This document shows positions 39,692 through 48,858 of a stretch of DNA of 64,000 nt, in pieces. The stretch covers positions 1,766,001-1,830,000 of the forward strand of contig NZ_CP016808.1 of the NCBI RefSeq assembly GCF_002741035.1. Reading direction: 5' to 3'. The notes beneath the pieces were generated by a model, which saw only the letters and a list, made by a program, of their open reading frames with translations, made no database searches and was not told the origin of the DNA. This DNA is from Paenibacillus sp. BIHB 4019 (GTDB taxonomy: Bacteria > Bacillota > Bacilli > Paenibacillales > Paenibacillaceae). Each line of letters opens with the position of its first letter. Position 1 is the stretch's first letter. Made by a program: the position numbers and the translations under genes.

Positions 39692-39824
39692 AAGCGAACA
39701 CATCGCTTCCCGCCCTAGATGGCGGACTCCGTTCCGCATTTGAATCGAAGCAGCGTTTACACGCCTAACTGGCAGCTTATTATAGATCAATGAATCCACA
39801 TCCCCGATAAGGAGGTATTCGGCC

Positions 39825-40391
39825 TTGCCCTTTCACAACCAGCAAATATTGCCTGCCCCGCGAAAAACGAAAGATTTGGAAAAGCTGATGACCTCTGACT
39901 TCTCCTATATTGTGCTGCTGGAGACGCATATCAGCCAACTGAAGAGCATTTTCGAGCTGGCGAATGCCTATGGAAAAAAAATACTGCTCCACGCCGATTT
40001 AATCGGCGGCCTCAAAAATGACGAATACGCCGCCGAATATTTGTGCCAGATGATTCGCCCGGCCGGACTTATTTCTACACGCGGCGCCGTCATTAGCACG
40101 GCCAAGAAAAATGGCCTTATTGCGATACAGCGCTTGTTTCTGCTGGATACCCAGGCATTGGAGAAAAGCTATGTGCTGCTGGAGCGCACGAAGCCTGATT
40201 ATATTGAAGTGCTGCCAGGCGTCATGCCGCATATCATTCGTGAAGTTTTTGAACGGACGGGCATTCCGATTTTTGCCGGCGGCCTGATCCGAACTGTAGC
40301 AGATGTAGAAAATGCAACTGCCGCTGGGGCTACAGCGGTGACCACCTCGCGCAGCGAGCTGTGGACGCATTTTGCGTCTACAAGCAAATGA
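39825..40391 (+). CDS. glpP: Glycerol-3-phosphate-responsive antiterminator GlpP
   Basis: 188 residues from TTG 39825, which sits 8 bp after AAGGAGGT. The TIM-barrel-like GlpP pattern is clear: LLETHISQLKSIFELANAYG, ILLHADLIGGLKNDEYA, GLISTRGAVISTAKKNGL and GGLIRTVADVENA. In Bacillus GlpP with glycerol 3-phosphate binds the glpD leader and prevents termination. No glpF, glpK or glpD gene is near, so it acts in trans. It has its own gene unit between two repeat arrays. Confidence 0.93.
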   Translation: MPFHNQQILPAPRKTKDLEKLMTSDFSYIVLLETHISQLKSIFELANAYGKKILLHADLIGGLKNDEYAAEYLCQMIRPAGLISTRGAVISTAKKNGLIAIQRLFLLDTQALEKSYVLLERTKPDYIEVLPGVMPHIIREVFERTGIPIFAGGLIRTVADVENATAAGATAVTTSRSELWTHFASTSK

Positions 40392-40483
40392 TTGTATTCG
40401 GCAAGCCGATGCCGCTCGCGTCAATGCTGCGCCACCCGTCCCCCACACAGGTACATAGTGCTGCTTGTTCTGGGGTACTGCCC

Positions 40484-40626
40484 AAACATACAACCGTACA
40501 ATAAACATACAACCGTACAATAAACATACAACCGTACAATAAACATACAACCGTACAATAAACATACAACCGTACAATAAACATACAACCGTACAATAAA
40601 CATACAACCGTACAATAAACATACAA
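40484..40626. repeat. 19-bp tandem repeat array (seven units plus a partial)
   Basis: AAACATACAACCGTACAAT repeats perfectly from 40484 to 40616 with a partial unit after it. As 19 is not a multiple of 3, all minus-strand frames stay open and cycle, so the frames over it are not genes. It lies between glpP and the shared terminator with trxB. Confidence 0.97.
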
Positions 40627-40671
40627 TAAATACCCCTTTGCCTTATTCATCAGGCAAAGGGGTATTTGCTG
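40627..40671. terminator. Bidirectional terminator between glpP and trxB
   Basis: Perfect 15-bp arms AAATACCCCTTTGCC / GGCAAAGGGGTATTT with a 10-nt loop. Confidence 0.9.
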
Positions 40672-40757
40672 CATTTCGATCTAGGGAACTAGGAAGCCCA
40701 GCGTTTAATAGGCGCTTGCGCCTTATGCGCGTATTTAACCTAACCGCCGATCTATGT

Positions 40758-41705
40758 TTACAGGGACTGGCTCCAGTCATGCGTCATGCTGCCTTCGAGG
40801 AAACGTTCGCAATCGAGCGCCGCCATACAGCCGCTGCCCGCAGCGGTAATCGCTTGGCGATATTTGCTGTCCTGCACATCGCCACAAGCGAAGATGCCTG
40901 GAACGTTCGTCTCGGAAGTGCCCGGTTTTACTTTAATGTAGCCATGCTCATCCGTATCGATCTGCCCGTTAAGGAAGCCAGTATTCGGCGTGTGTCCGAT
41001 CGCTATGAAAATGCCGTGCGTCTCAATGACTTCTTCACTGCCCGTTTCATTGTTGCGTACTTTAAGGCCAGTAACGCCCATTGGCCCAGCTACAACCTCA
41101 ACTGGCGTGCGGTTTAGGCTCCAGTCGATTTTCTCGTTTTCGCGCGCGCGATCCTGCATGATCTTAGAAGCGCGCAGCTCATCACGGCGGTTAACAAGCT
41201 CTACATTCGTCGCGAAGCGAGTCAGGAAGCTAGCTTCCTCCATGGCGGAGTCGCCGCCGCCAACCACGATGATTTTTTTGCCGCGGAAGAAAAATCCGTC
41301 GCAAGTGGCGCAGGTGCTGACACCGCGGCCTACGTTTTCTTTTTCCCCAGGAATGCCCAAGTATTTCGCTGAAGCGCCCGTCGAAATAATAAGCGACTCG
41401 CCTACGAATTCGCCTTTGCCTTCTACTTGCAGCTTGAACGGTCTCGCGGAAGTATCCACGCTGTTCACCCAGCCCGTAATGAACTCTGCACCGAAACGCT
41501 CCGCTTGCTTGCGCATATTAGCCATCAAATCCGGACCCATAATGCCTTCTGGAAAGCCCGGGAAGTTTTCTACTTCCGTTGTCGTCGTCAATTGTCCGCC
41601 CGGCTCCGGTCCTTCAATAACTAGCGGCTTCATGTTTGCACGAGCCAAATAAATCGCAGCCGTCAGTCCCGCAGGACCCGTACCGATAATAATCGCTTTA
41701 TACAT
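40758..41705 (-). CDS. trxB: Thioredoxin reductase
   Basis: 315 residues from ATG 41705 (AAGGAGGG 7 bp before); the longer open frame has no ribosome site. FAD loop AIIIGTGPAGLTAAIYLARA, redox pair CATC in STCATCDGFFF, NADPH loop IIVVGGGDSAMEEA and FAD-binding GIFACGDVQD are present. It reduces thioredoxin with NADPH in the cytoplasm. It follows the TPR gene by 60 bp, as in Bacillus. Confidence 0.98.
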   Translation of the reverse strand: MYKAIIIGTGPAGLTAAIYLARANMKPLVIEGPEPGGQLTTTTEVENFPGFPEGIMGPDLMANMRKQAERFGAEFITGWVNSVDTSARPFKLQVEGKGEFVGESLIISTGASAKYLGIPGEKENVGRGVSTCATCDGFFFRGKKIIVVGGGDSAMEEASFLTRFATNVELVNRRDELRASKIMQDRARENEKIDWSLNRTPVEVVAGPMGVTGLKVRNNETGSEEVIETHGIFIAIGHTPNTGFLNGQIDTDEHGYIKVKPGTSETNVPGIFACGDVQDSKYRQAITAAGSGCMAALDCERFLEGSMTHDWSQSL

Positions 41706-41765
41706 TCTGTAACCCTCCTTAAATTTTGCCCTATCCCTATTATATTTCACAGACGCGCCTGCTCG

Positions 41766-43517
41766 CTATTCCAGCGGCTCATCTGGCGCAAATACCGAAT
41801 TAATCGAACGCATCTTTTCCTTAATGCCGCACACTTGATCGATCCGCTTCGCATTTTTGCTGACCGTTGCAATGGAAGTGCCATAACGAACGGATACCTC
41901 ATGATACGAAATCGTGCGCCGATGCATCTTCGCCGTCAAATATTCCAGTGCTGCGGCCCAGCCTTCGACCTTGCTCAGCTTCGGAACGTCCGGATAAACC
42001 CGGCTGAGAAACTCGACCCACAGCGTCATCAGATCATGCTGCTGGATCAGATCATAACGTTTGTTCATTCGCGATAACGCAGCTTCTACTACTTCCTGCC
42101 ATTTGGCTTCCCACACAGGCAGACGAGAAGGAACACGATTCGGTTCAATGACCGTCTCCTTGCCTTCCAAAATCGCCTGCAGAGGCTCCTGTACATCAAT
42201 GGTGCGCAGGACGAAAATCGCAATCCGCTTCAAATAATCGTCTTCGCCCGGTTCGATTAGAAACGCTCTTAGCGCATCCTTCACTTCATTGTCGGCAATC
42301 ATGCCGAGCGCCTGAATAACTTGCAGCTTCGTGTTCCGATCGCCGTGGCGCAGCGCCCAGAAGAAGGAGGAGCGGACGAGCGGATCGCGCTTCAAATGAT
42401 CAGGCAATCCATCCGAGGAGTTTTCCCAAAGCTTGAACTGCTCCTCAAACGGCAAATGATAATGGTAGCTGACTGCTGATTTATGCTGCCCTTGCTTCAC
42501 CAGCTCCAGTTGCTCCATATAATAACGGGGGATATTCGACTTTGGATCAAGCTTCGCTGTCTGCCGCCACAATCGCTCGGCTTCATGGAACCGCCCGATA
42601 TTGCAAGCCGCTACAGCCGCGTAATGGTACAGGCATGGATCCTGATTTAAATCAGGGTCCTTCAGCAAACGAAGGAAGTGGCGGTAAGCCGCCTCATGCT
42701 CGCCAAGAATGCCCATCGTCGTAGCCAGCTTAAACACATGCTCCTCATGAAAAGGTGCCGTCTTGCGCAGAAGCTCCACCAGCGGAGCCAAACTTTTCTC
42801 GTCCTCCGCATGCTGATAAAAGATGGCCAAATTGCACAAGGCATGCAGGTTGCCCGCATCAATATGCAGCGCCTCATGAATCGTTTCCATCGCCTTATCG
42901 AACAGACCCATATAATAATAAGCGAGCGCCAAATTGTTGCGTGCGGCCAGAAACTCCGGCTGTGCCGCAATAATGTCCTCCAGCAGGCGAACCGCCTCGG
43001 TAAACTTGCCTTCCTCCAGCAGCGTGCGTGCCTGATCATGCTCAAACAGGCCTTCACGCGCCTTAATGCTCGTTACCCGCGTTGGACGCTCCAGCTCATA
43101 ATCGAGCAATTCCATCATTTCTTCCGCCTCATCGAGGTACTGCCCATCCGCATCCTCTTCGAGATATTGCACCAAAGCCCCTTCAGCGGCTTCATATTGT
43201 TCCATATTGGCATAGTTGTTCGCCATATAAAAATGGCATTCCGTCATCGTAGGATCAAGCTCATCGACGATCCAATGCAAAATTTTATTGGATTCCTCAT
43301 AATTGCCCATTTCCGATAAAATGCCAGCCATATTACAATGGTTAACCGGATTTTCCGGCTCATATTCCACAGCACGGCGAAAATATTTAAGTGCCTTGTC
43401 ATAGTGGTATCGGTCCAATGAGCGGACAGCCCGTTCGAAAAAGAATGTGGCATCCCACTGAATAGGTATGATTTTCGTTTTTGGCTCAGCTGTGGCCGCG
43501 CGTTTCTTTCCCTTCAT
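41766..43517 (-). CDS. TPR-repeat protein upstream of trxB
   Basis: 583 residues from ATG 43517, 9 bp after GGGAGGT. Many TPR helices follow one another between about residues 25 and 330 (ALKYFRRAVEYEPENPVNHCN; ARNNLALAYYYMGLFDKAM), then HEAT-like repeats, and the last 60 residues contain a helix-turn-helix-like end (HEVSVRYGTSIATVSKNAKRI). It corresponds by position to the TPR gene between hisI and trxB in Bacillus (yvcD region). It is probably a scaffold; partners are unknown. Confidence 0.85.
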   Translation of the reverse strand: MKGKKRAATAEPKTKIIPIQWDATFFFERAVRSLDRYHYDKALKYFRRAVEYEPENPVNHCNMAGILSEMGNYEESNKILHWIVDELDPTMTECHFYMANNYANMEQYEAAEGALVQYLEEDADGQYLDEAEEMMELLDYELERPTRVTSIKAREGLFEHDQARTLLEEGKFTEAVRLLEDIIAAQPEFLAARNNLALAYYYMGLFDKAMETIHEALHIDAGNLHALCNLAIFYQHAEDEKSLAPLVELLRKTAPFHEEHVFKLATTMGILGEHEAAYRHFLRLLKDPDLNQDPCLYHYAAVAACNIGRFHEAERLWRQTAKLDPKSNIPRYYMEQLELVKQGQHKSAVSYHYHLPFEEQFKLWENSSDGLPDHLKRDPLVRSSFFWALRHGDRNTKLQVIQALGMIADNEVKDALRAFLIEPGEDDYLKRIAIFVLRTIDVQEPLQAILEGKETVIEPNRVPSRLPVWEAKWQEVVEAALSRMNKRYDLIQQHDLMTLWVEFLSRVYPDVPKLSKVEGWAAALEYLTAKMHRRTISYHEVSVRYGTSIATVSKNAKRIDQVCGIKEKMRSINSVFAPDEPLE

Positions 43518-43658
43518 TGGCAAGGCACCTCCCGGAAACTTCATTTTCTACGATTATAACATAGGAACGGTCAAGTCGCGCACTCAAACTAAAGGAAACG
43601 CTCCAGGACAGCTGCAATGACCCGCGTTCCATTGCGACAAAAGGCAAAAAGTTATGAA

Positions 43659-43690
43659 AATCGCGGGCGTTTTAATAACCGCCCGCGATT
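43659..43690 (-). terminator. Terminator after the prs gene
   Basis: Perfect 11-bp arms AATCGCGGGCG / CGCCCGCGATT with a loop of 10 nt and TTTTCAT beyond on the minus strand. Confidence 0.8.
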
Positions 43691-43729
43691 CTCATATAAG
43701 TATTTATGCTGTTTGTGGTAAAGAGTCCA

Positions 43730-43826
43730 CAAGGTGAAACGGCTGTTGCTGTCCTCTGGAAGAACAGCGCGTTTCATTCTGAGAAATATAGAGAAAGGAT
43801 GGGATAATCATATACTTTCCTATACT
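43730..43826 (+). repeat. Two-hairpin intergenic repeat, single A-type copy
   Basis: 97 bp starting CAAGGTGAAACGGCTGTTGC, matching the 39.4-kb array at about 85% by eye, including GCGCGTTTCATT and GAGAAATATAGAGAAAGGAT. It lies 16 bp from the prs stop and could form its terminator, since the array-type second stem is followed by TAAAAAAAG. Confidence 0.85.
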
Positions 43827-43841
43827 TAAAAAAAGTTCTCG

Positions 43842-44792
43842 CTACACGCCTGCATTTTTGAACAGGGTGCTGATCGAACCGCCTTCAATAATGATGCGTG
43901 TCGCTTCTGCAAGCAGAGGAGCAACCGATAGCACCGTGAAACGGTCCGGACGGTTGTCAGGCAGGAGAATAGAGTCGGTTACGACTACTTCTCTAATACT
44001 TGGAATATCCAAACGCTCAATAGCATTGCCGGAAAAGAGAGGGTGAGTAGCGCACACGTACACATCTTCCGCACCACGTTCCTTCAAGCTTTCGACTACA
44101 TTGACAATCGTTGTGCCGGTATCAATCAGATCCTCGATAATAATCGGTGTCTGGCCTTCAACATCACCAATAACATGGGTAATCGATGATTCATTATGTG
44201 CTGGACGCTTCTTGATCATAATCGCGAACGAAGTGTCCAAGTAGTTGGCAAGCTTCTCGGCAGTCGAAGCGCGTCCAGCATCTGGCGATACGACAACTGG
44301 GTTTTTAATATTTTTCGATTTCAAATAATCGCTGAGCAGATCAAGAGCTGTCATATGATCGACCGGAATATTAAAGAAGCCCTGAATTGCTGGTGCATGC
44401 AAGTCAATCGTAACGACGCGGGTCGCCCCAACTGTCGTCAATACGTCTGCAACCATTTTTGCGGAAATCGGTTCCCGCGGCGCGGATTTACGCTCCTGAC
44501 GGGCATAACCGTAATACGGCATAATAATGTTAATTGTTTTCGCCGAAGCCCGTTTCGCTGCATCGATCATAACTAGCAGCTCCACGAAATATTCGTTGAT
44601 CGGATGCGAAAACGATTGAACCAGAAATACGTCGCAGTTCCGGATGGTTTCTTCATAGTGGACATAAATTTCGCCACTCTTGAATCTGGACATCTTAATG
44701 GCGCCGAGCGTCAATCCTAAATCCGAAGCAATCTTCTGAGCTAGTTCCGGATTAGACGATCCCGAGAAAATACGCAACTTGTCGCTTAACAT
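43842..44792 (-). CDS. prs: Ribose-phosphate pyrophosphokinase
   Basis: 316 residues, ATG after AGGAGGG. LRIFSGSSNPELAQKIA at the start, YGYARQERKSAPREPISAK at the ATP site, and VSPDAGRASTAEKLA plus the PRPP loop VIIEDLIDTGTT are diagnostic. It makes PRPP from ribose 5-phosphate and ATP, the starting compound for histidine, nucleotide and tryptophan synthesis. It lies after hisJ on the same strand, with 142 bp between, so it may be co-expressed with the his operon or separate. Confidence 0.98.
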   Translation of the reverse strand: MLSDKLRIFSGSSNPELAQKIASDLGLTLGAIKMSRFKSGEIYVHYEETIRNCDVFLVQSFSHPINEYFVELLVMIDAAKRASAKTINIIMPYYGYARQERKSAPREPISAKMVADVLTTVGATRVVTIDLHAPAIQGFFNIPVDHMTALDLLSDYLKSKNIKNPVVVSPDAGRASTAEKLANYLDTSFAIMIKKRPAHNESSITHVIGDVEGQTPIIIEDLIDTGTTIVNVVESLKERGAEDVYVCATHPLFSGNAIERLDIPSIREVVVTDSILLPDNRPDRFTVLSVAPLLAEATRIIIEGGSISTLFKNAGV

Positions 44793-44934
44793 AATACCCT
44801 CCTGAGCGTTTAAACCAAATAAGTTTTACCTGACTAGGCTTTCAATGCGCAACGCCTGCTTGCCCTAAGCTTGTGCTCCGGGCACAGCCCGTTTGCGCTT
44901 GGTCAATACCATTATACATCGAATTGCTAATAAT

Positions 44935-45741
44935 TCAAAAATCAATACTGACTAATTTTCGACGATCAAAGGTCGCGAGCTGCGAAAAACCGACTTCTTT
45001 CAACATCAGACGCGCTTGATCGAGGTATTGTGCCAGTCTTTCTGGCTGATGCGCATCCGAGCCAACCGTAATTGGAATGCCCAGCTTAAGCGCATATTCC
45101 AGCATTCTGCGGCTCGGGAACATTTCCTCCGCTGGTGTCCGCAAGCCCGAGGCATTCAATTCAATCGCAACGCCATGCCGCTTGACGGCTTCGAGCGCTG
45201 CATTTTCCAAATGCGTTACATCTTCCTCCGGCTTAAAGCCAAAACGCTTGATTACATCGATATGCCCGATAAAATCATAAAGCCCGGTTGCCGCCGCCTT
45301 CTGTACCGCATCATAATACTGCTCATATACCGCCAGCCGGTTTTTGCCTTCCCAGCCATGCGTCTGGCGAAAATCGGTAATATCCCACTCGCCGAGAAAA
45401 TGCACCGAGCCAATGACATAATCGAACGGATACGCTTTAATGATATCCTCGATTTGCCGCTCGTAACCCTCGATATAATCGCCTTCCAGCCCGACGCGTA
45501 TGTCGATTTGATGTTTGTACTTCTCCTTGAGCGTCAAACACTCCTCGACATAACGCGGCAGCTCCTCCATTGGCATGGCCATCTCTGGATAATACGTCGC
45601 CGGATCGACATGAATAAGCGGCAAATGGTCGGACAAGCCGAGCTGGTCAAGCCCCAGTTCAATGCCCTTCTGTACGTATTCCTCAAGCGTGCCCACTGCA
45701 TGCCCGCAGCGAACATGATGGGTATGGTAATCGATAAGCAT
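44935..45741 (-). CDS. hisJ: Histidinol-phosphatase, PHP family
   Basis: 268 residues. YHTHHVRCGHA at the N-terminus holds the first metal ligands, followed by GLSDHLPL, GLEGDYIEGYE, GSVHFL, FIGHIDVIKRFG and GSDAHQPE of the PHP fold. It removes phosphate from histidinol phosphate. With this gene all but hisA and hisC of the histidine pathway are visible in the window. It lies 67 bp after hisI. Confidence 0.93.
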   Translation of the reverse strand: MLIDYHTHHVRCGHAVGTLEEYVQKGIELGLDQLGLSDHLPLIHVDPATYYPEMAMPMEELPRYVEECLTLKEKYKHQIDIRVGLEGDYIEGYERQIEDIIKAYPFDYVIGSVHFLGEWDITDFRQTHGWEGKNRLAVYEQYYDAVQKAAATGLYDFIGHIDVIKRFGFKPEEDVTHLENAALEAVKRHGVAIELNASGLRTPAEEMFPSRRMLEYALKLGIPITVGSDAHQPERLAQYLDQARLMLKEVGFSQLATFDRRKLVSIDF

Positions 45742-45808
45742 AAGGCAGCCCTGCCTTTCCTTTTTTAATCCTATGAATTAAAACCGCAAAACGCGGCAAT
45801 CCGCCTGG

Positions 45809-46543
45809 CTAGGCTTTGGACTGCTCGCGTTTCATTGCATTATTGCTGGCTGGTTTGCCGTGGCGCTGCACAAGCTCCTGCATCACATCATCCAGTGGCA
45901 AGCCCCGCTCTCTGAGCAGCACCAGCAGGTGGAAAATCAAGTCGCTCGCTTCAGAACGCAGCTCGTCGTTGTCTTGATTTTTCGCCGCGATAATCGCTTC
46001 GGTTGCTTCCTCGCCAACTTTTTTAAGAATTTTATCGATGCCTTTATCGAATAAATATGTCGTATACGCACCTTCTGGACGCTCCGCATGGCGCTCGGCA
46101 ATGACGCTTTCCAGGCTGCCCAAAATCGCAAAGCGATCTCCGCCTTGGCCAACTTCAGCTGCAGCTGCCCCAGTTGACGCGGAATCTACGCCGGAATTGG
46201 CCTCCATAGCTTTATTCGCCAGCTCGATATCATTGAAAAAGCAGCTATAGCTTCCCGTATGGCAAGCTGGGCCAACTTGATGAACGCGTACCAGCAGCGT
46301 GTCGCCGTCACAGTCATAGGATAAGGACTCAATACGCTGCGTATGGCCGCTCGTTGCGCCCTTGTTCCACAGCTCGCTGCGCGAGCGGCTCCAGAACCAG
46401 GTCGAACCCGTCTCCACCGAAAGCTTAAGCGAATCCTCGTTCATATAAGCGAGCATCAGTACTTCCTTGCTTTGCACATCCTGCACGATCGCTGGCACAA
46501 GGCCGTCCTCGCTCCACTTAATCTGTTTTATCCAGTCTGTCAT
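45809..46543 (-). CDS. hisI: Bifunctional phosphoribosyl-AMP cyclohydrolase / phosphoribosyl-ATP pyrophosphatase
   Basis: 244 residues. The N-terminal HisI half has [24 protein letters not shown] and the zinc site [10 protein letters not shown]...GPACHTG. The C-terminal HisE half (from about residue 130) has [23 protein letters not shown] and [10 protein letters not shown]. The two activities form steps 2 and 3 of histidine synthesis. It overlaps hisF by 4 bp. The linker of about 20 residues is Ala/Ser/Gly-rich. Confidence 0.97.
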   Translation of the reverse strand: MTDWIKQIKWSEDGLVPAIVQDVQSKEVLMLAYMNEDSLKLSVETGSTWFWSRSRSELWNKGATSGHTQRIESLSYDCDGDTLLVRVHQVGPACHTGSYSCFFNDIELANKAMEANSGVDSASTGAAAAEVGQGGDRFAILGSLESVIAERHAERPEGAYTTYLFDKGIDKILKKVGEEATEAIIAAKNQDNDELRSEASDLIFHLLVLLRERGLPLDDVMQELVQRHGKPASNNAMKREQSKA

Positions 46544-47298
46544 CTAACTTCCACGCCCTTCTGCCGCAAATCATCCTTCACTTCGCGAATCGTCATTTCT
46601 TTGTAGTGAAAAATCGTCGCCGCCAGCGCAGCGTCCGCCTTGCCCTGATCGAAAACATCGCTGAAATGCTCAATTCGGCCTGCCCCGCCCGAAGCAATAA
46701 CCGGAATGCCCAGCTTGCCTGATACAGCAGAGGTCAGCGGAAGATCAAAGCCATCCTTCGTTCCGTCGGCATCCATGCTCGTCAGCAAAATCTCGCCAGC
46801 GCCAAGCTTTTCCACCTCACAAGCCCACTCCAACGCTTTAATGCCTGTCGCCTGGCGGCCGCCGTGCGTATATACTTCCCACTCGCCCCACGCTTCGTTA
46901 AATTTCGCGTCTATCGCGACAACGATGCACTGGGAACCGAATTTGCGCGAGCCGTCGCGTACGAGCGAAGGATTTTTGACTGCGGCCGTATTAATGCCGA
47001 TCTTGTCTGCGCCTGCGCGCAGCAGCCGCTTCATGTCGTCGACATGCGAGATGCCGCCGCCAACCGTGAACGGAATCGTAATTTCGCCTGCCGTGCGTTT
47101 GACGACCTCGATCATCGTCGCCCGGCCTTCAACCGAGGCGGAAATATCGAGAAATACGAGCTCATCCGCTCCCTCGCGGTCATAGGTAGACGCCAGCTCG
47201 ACCGGATCGCCGGCATCGCGCAAGTTAACGAAATTTACGCCTTTAACGACGCGGCCGTCTTTGACATCGAGACATGGAATAATGCGTTTTGCCAGCAT
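46540..47298 (-). CDS. hisF: Imidazole glycerol phosphate synthase cyclase subunit
   Basis: 252 residues. [21 protein letters not shown] carries catalytic Asp11, and [15 protein letters not shown] carries Asp130; GGISHVDD and [12 protein letters not shown] are phosphate loops. With HisH it uses ammonia to make imidazole glycerol phosphate and AICAR. The gene directly follows a 246-bp spacer; in most relatives hisA lies there. Confidence 0.98.
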   Translation of the reverse strand: MLAKRIIPCLDVKDGRVVKGVNFVNLRDAGDPVELASTYDREGADELVFLDISASVEGRATMIEVVKRTAGEITIPFTVGGGISHVDDMKRLLRAGADKIGINTAAVKNPSLVRDGSRKFGSQCIVVAIDAKFNEAWGEWEVYTHGGRQATGIKALEWACEVEKLGAGEILLTSMDADGTKDGFDLPLTSAVSGKLGIPVIASGGAGRIEHFSDVFDQGKADAALAATIFHYKEMTIREVKDDLRQKGVEVR

Positions 47299-47366
47299 TT
47301 TGCACGCTCCTTATATTAGACTCATCTATGGCTTCGCCTGCGACAGCCTGTAGATATTCATTTTTT

Positions 47367-47468
47367 AAAATATAAGAATATATAAGCTTCACCCTTATAC
47401 TCCGCTTATATTTCATCGCGAAACGTTAGATTTACCGCCAGAGGACGGCGACAGCCGTTTACGCTTGT
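47367..47468 (-). repeat. Two-hairpin intergenic repeat, B-type copy in the hisH-hisF spacer
   Basis: On the minus strand it starts CAAGCGTAAACGGCTGTCGC and ends CTTATATATTCTTATATTTT. The first half matches the A-type copies and the whole matches 32602-32705. It takes up the middle of the gap where hisA is expected. Confidence 0.8.
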
Positions 47469-47544
47469 GAAAAAATAACGTTGTCGTTCGATAGATACAT
47501 GGTGCTGTTAAGCGACTTCCCGTGATGTAGCCGGCGGGGCTAGG

Positions 47545-48162
47545 CTAAGCCTTGCTGCTGCCGGTCAATGCGAGGAAATTGCCAAGCAGCTGCATGCCCA
47601 GCTCGCCGCTTTTTTCCGGGTGGAACTGCATGCCGTATACTTGGTCGCGCCCAACGATTGCCGTTACCTGTTGATAATAATCGGTCGTAGCCAGCAGATC
47701 GCTGCCTTGCTCCGGCTTCGCATGGAAGGAGTGGACGAAATATACATGGCCCTCTTCCAAACCCGCAAACAGCGGGCTTTGCTCCTGCTCAAAGCTAAGT
47801 TTGTTCCAGCCCATATGCGGAATTTTGTAATCGCCTTGGAAACGGATGACCTTGCCTGGCAGCAAGCCGAGGCCCTCATTATCGCCGTACTCCTCGCTCG
47901 CGCTGAACAACAGCTGCATGCCGAGGCAAATGCCGAGCAGCGGCTTGCCGGAGGCGGCAAATTGCTTCACGACCTCATCCAGCTTCGTCTCGCGCAAATT
48001 GCTCATCGCATCACCGAAGGCGCCGACACCTGGCAAAATCGCGCCATCCGCCGCCAAAATCTCCTGCGGATCAGCCGTTACAACCGCAGCATAGCCAAGA
48101 CGCTCAACCGCCTTGCTAACGCTGTGAAGATTGCCCATGCCGTAATCGATGATTGCAATCAT
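47545..48162 (-). CDS. hisH: Imidazole glycerol phosphate synthase glutaminase subunit
   Basis: 205 residues from ATG 48162 (AAGGAG 9 bp before); the longer frame upstream overlaps hisB and lacks a site. IAIIDYGMGNLHSVSKAV opens the class I amidotransferase, LLGICLGMQLLF holds the catalytic Cys and FHPEKSG the catalytic His and Glu. It releases ammonia from glutamine for HisF. It starts 1 bp after the hisB stop. Confidence 0.98.
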   Translation of the reverse strand: MIAIIDYGMGNLHSVSKAVERLGYAAVVTADPQEILAADGAILPGVGAFGDAMSNLRETKLDEVVKQFAASGKPLLGICLGMQLLFSASEEYGDNEGLGLLPGKVIRFQGDYKIPHMGWNKLSFEQEQSPLFAGLEEGHVYFVHSFHAKPEQGSDLLATTDYYQQVTAIVGRDQVYGMQFHPEKSGELGMQLLGNFLALTGSSKA

Positions 48163-48163
48163 G

Positions 48164-48763
48164 CTACAGCACTCCTTTCGTCGAAGGCACTCCTTGTACG
48201 CGAGGATCAATGCTCGTCGCTTCATCCAGCGCCCGGCCAAGCGCCTTGAATACCGCTTCAATCATATGATGCGTATTCTGGCCGTAATGTACGATAACAT
48301 GCAGCGTAATGCGCGCTTCCAGCGCCAGCTTCCATAGAAATTCGTGTACCAGCTCCACAGAGAAGCTGCCTACTTGGCTTGAAGGATACTCCGCACGGTA
48401 TTCGAAATGCGGGCGGTTGCTCACATCGATAATAACCTGTGCCAGCGCCTCATCCATCGGCACGAATACGCTCGCGTAACGCTTGATGCCGCGCTTGTCG
48501 CCAAGTGCTTCACGCAGCGTTTGCCCGAGGCAAATGCCGATATCCTCCACCGTGTGGTGGTCATCGATTTCAATATCGCCTTTGGCATCAACCGTCAGGT
48601 CGAACTGGCCGTGCTTTGTGAACAAATCCAGCATATGGTTCAGGAAAGGCACATCCGTCTCAATGTTGGCCGTTCCGCTTCCGTCTACCGAAAACGCCAG
48701 CTTGATGTCTGTTTCATTTGTTTTGCGAGCTACTTCCGATACGCGTCCTGTCAATTCCGCCAT
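48164..48763 (-). CDS. hisB: Imidazoleglycerol-phosphate dehydratase
   Basis: 199 residues, ATG after AAGGAATCGG. TDIKLAFSVDGSGTANIETD, FLNHMLDLFTKHG and DDHHTVEDIGICLG, then GVPSTKGVL at the end, define the monofunctional Mn-dependent HisB. It makes imidazole acetol phosphate. A 95-bp A/G-rich spacer separates it from hisD. Confidence 0.98.
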   Translation of the reverse strand: MAELTGRVSEVARKTNETDIKLAFSVDGSGTANIETDVPFLNHMLDLFTKHGQFDLTVDAKGDIEIDDHHTVEDIGICLGQTLREALGDKRGIKRYASVFVPMDEALAQVIIDVSNRPHFEYRAEYPSSQVGSFSVELVHEFLWKLALEARITLHVIVHYGQNTHHMIEAVFKALGRALDEATSIDPRVQGVPSTKGVL

Positions 48764-48858
48764 TACCGATTCCTTCTTTCTTCCCGTAAAATAAATGTTT
48801 GCTTTGTTCGCCTTGTTTGCTTTATTTGCTTTGGCTGTTGCTTATCTAGCCTTGCGCT
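48764..48858 (-). other. A/G-rich low-complexity spacer between hisD and hisB
   Basis: The coding strand repeats AAAGCAAA-like words (GCAAATAAAGCAAACAAGG). It resembles the spacer at 50146-50335 and looks designed to stay unfolded. No gene. Confidence 0.6.

Noticed and set aside
40484..40626. The 19-bp array as CRISPR or plasmid iterons
   Set aside because: The units are contiguous without spacers, and no cas or rep gene is adjacent; the primase-like gene is 30 kb away.
39999..40674. Long minus-strand frames with repeated VYCTVVCLLYGCMF-type peptides
   Set aside because: They come from the 19-bp tandem repeat, which leaves all three minus-strand frames open. There is no ribosome site, and the longest frame is antisense to glpP.
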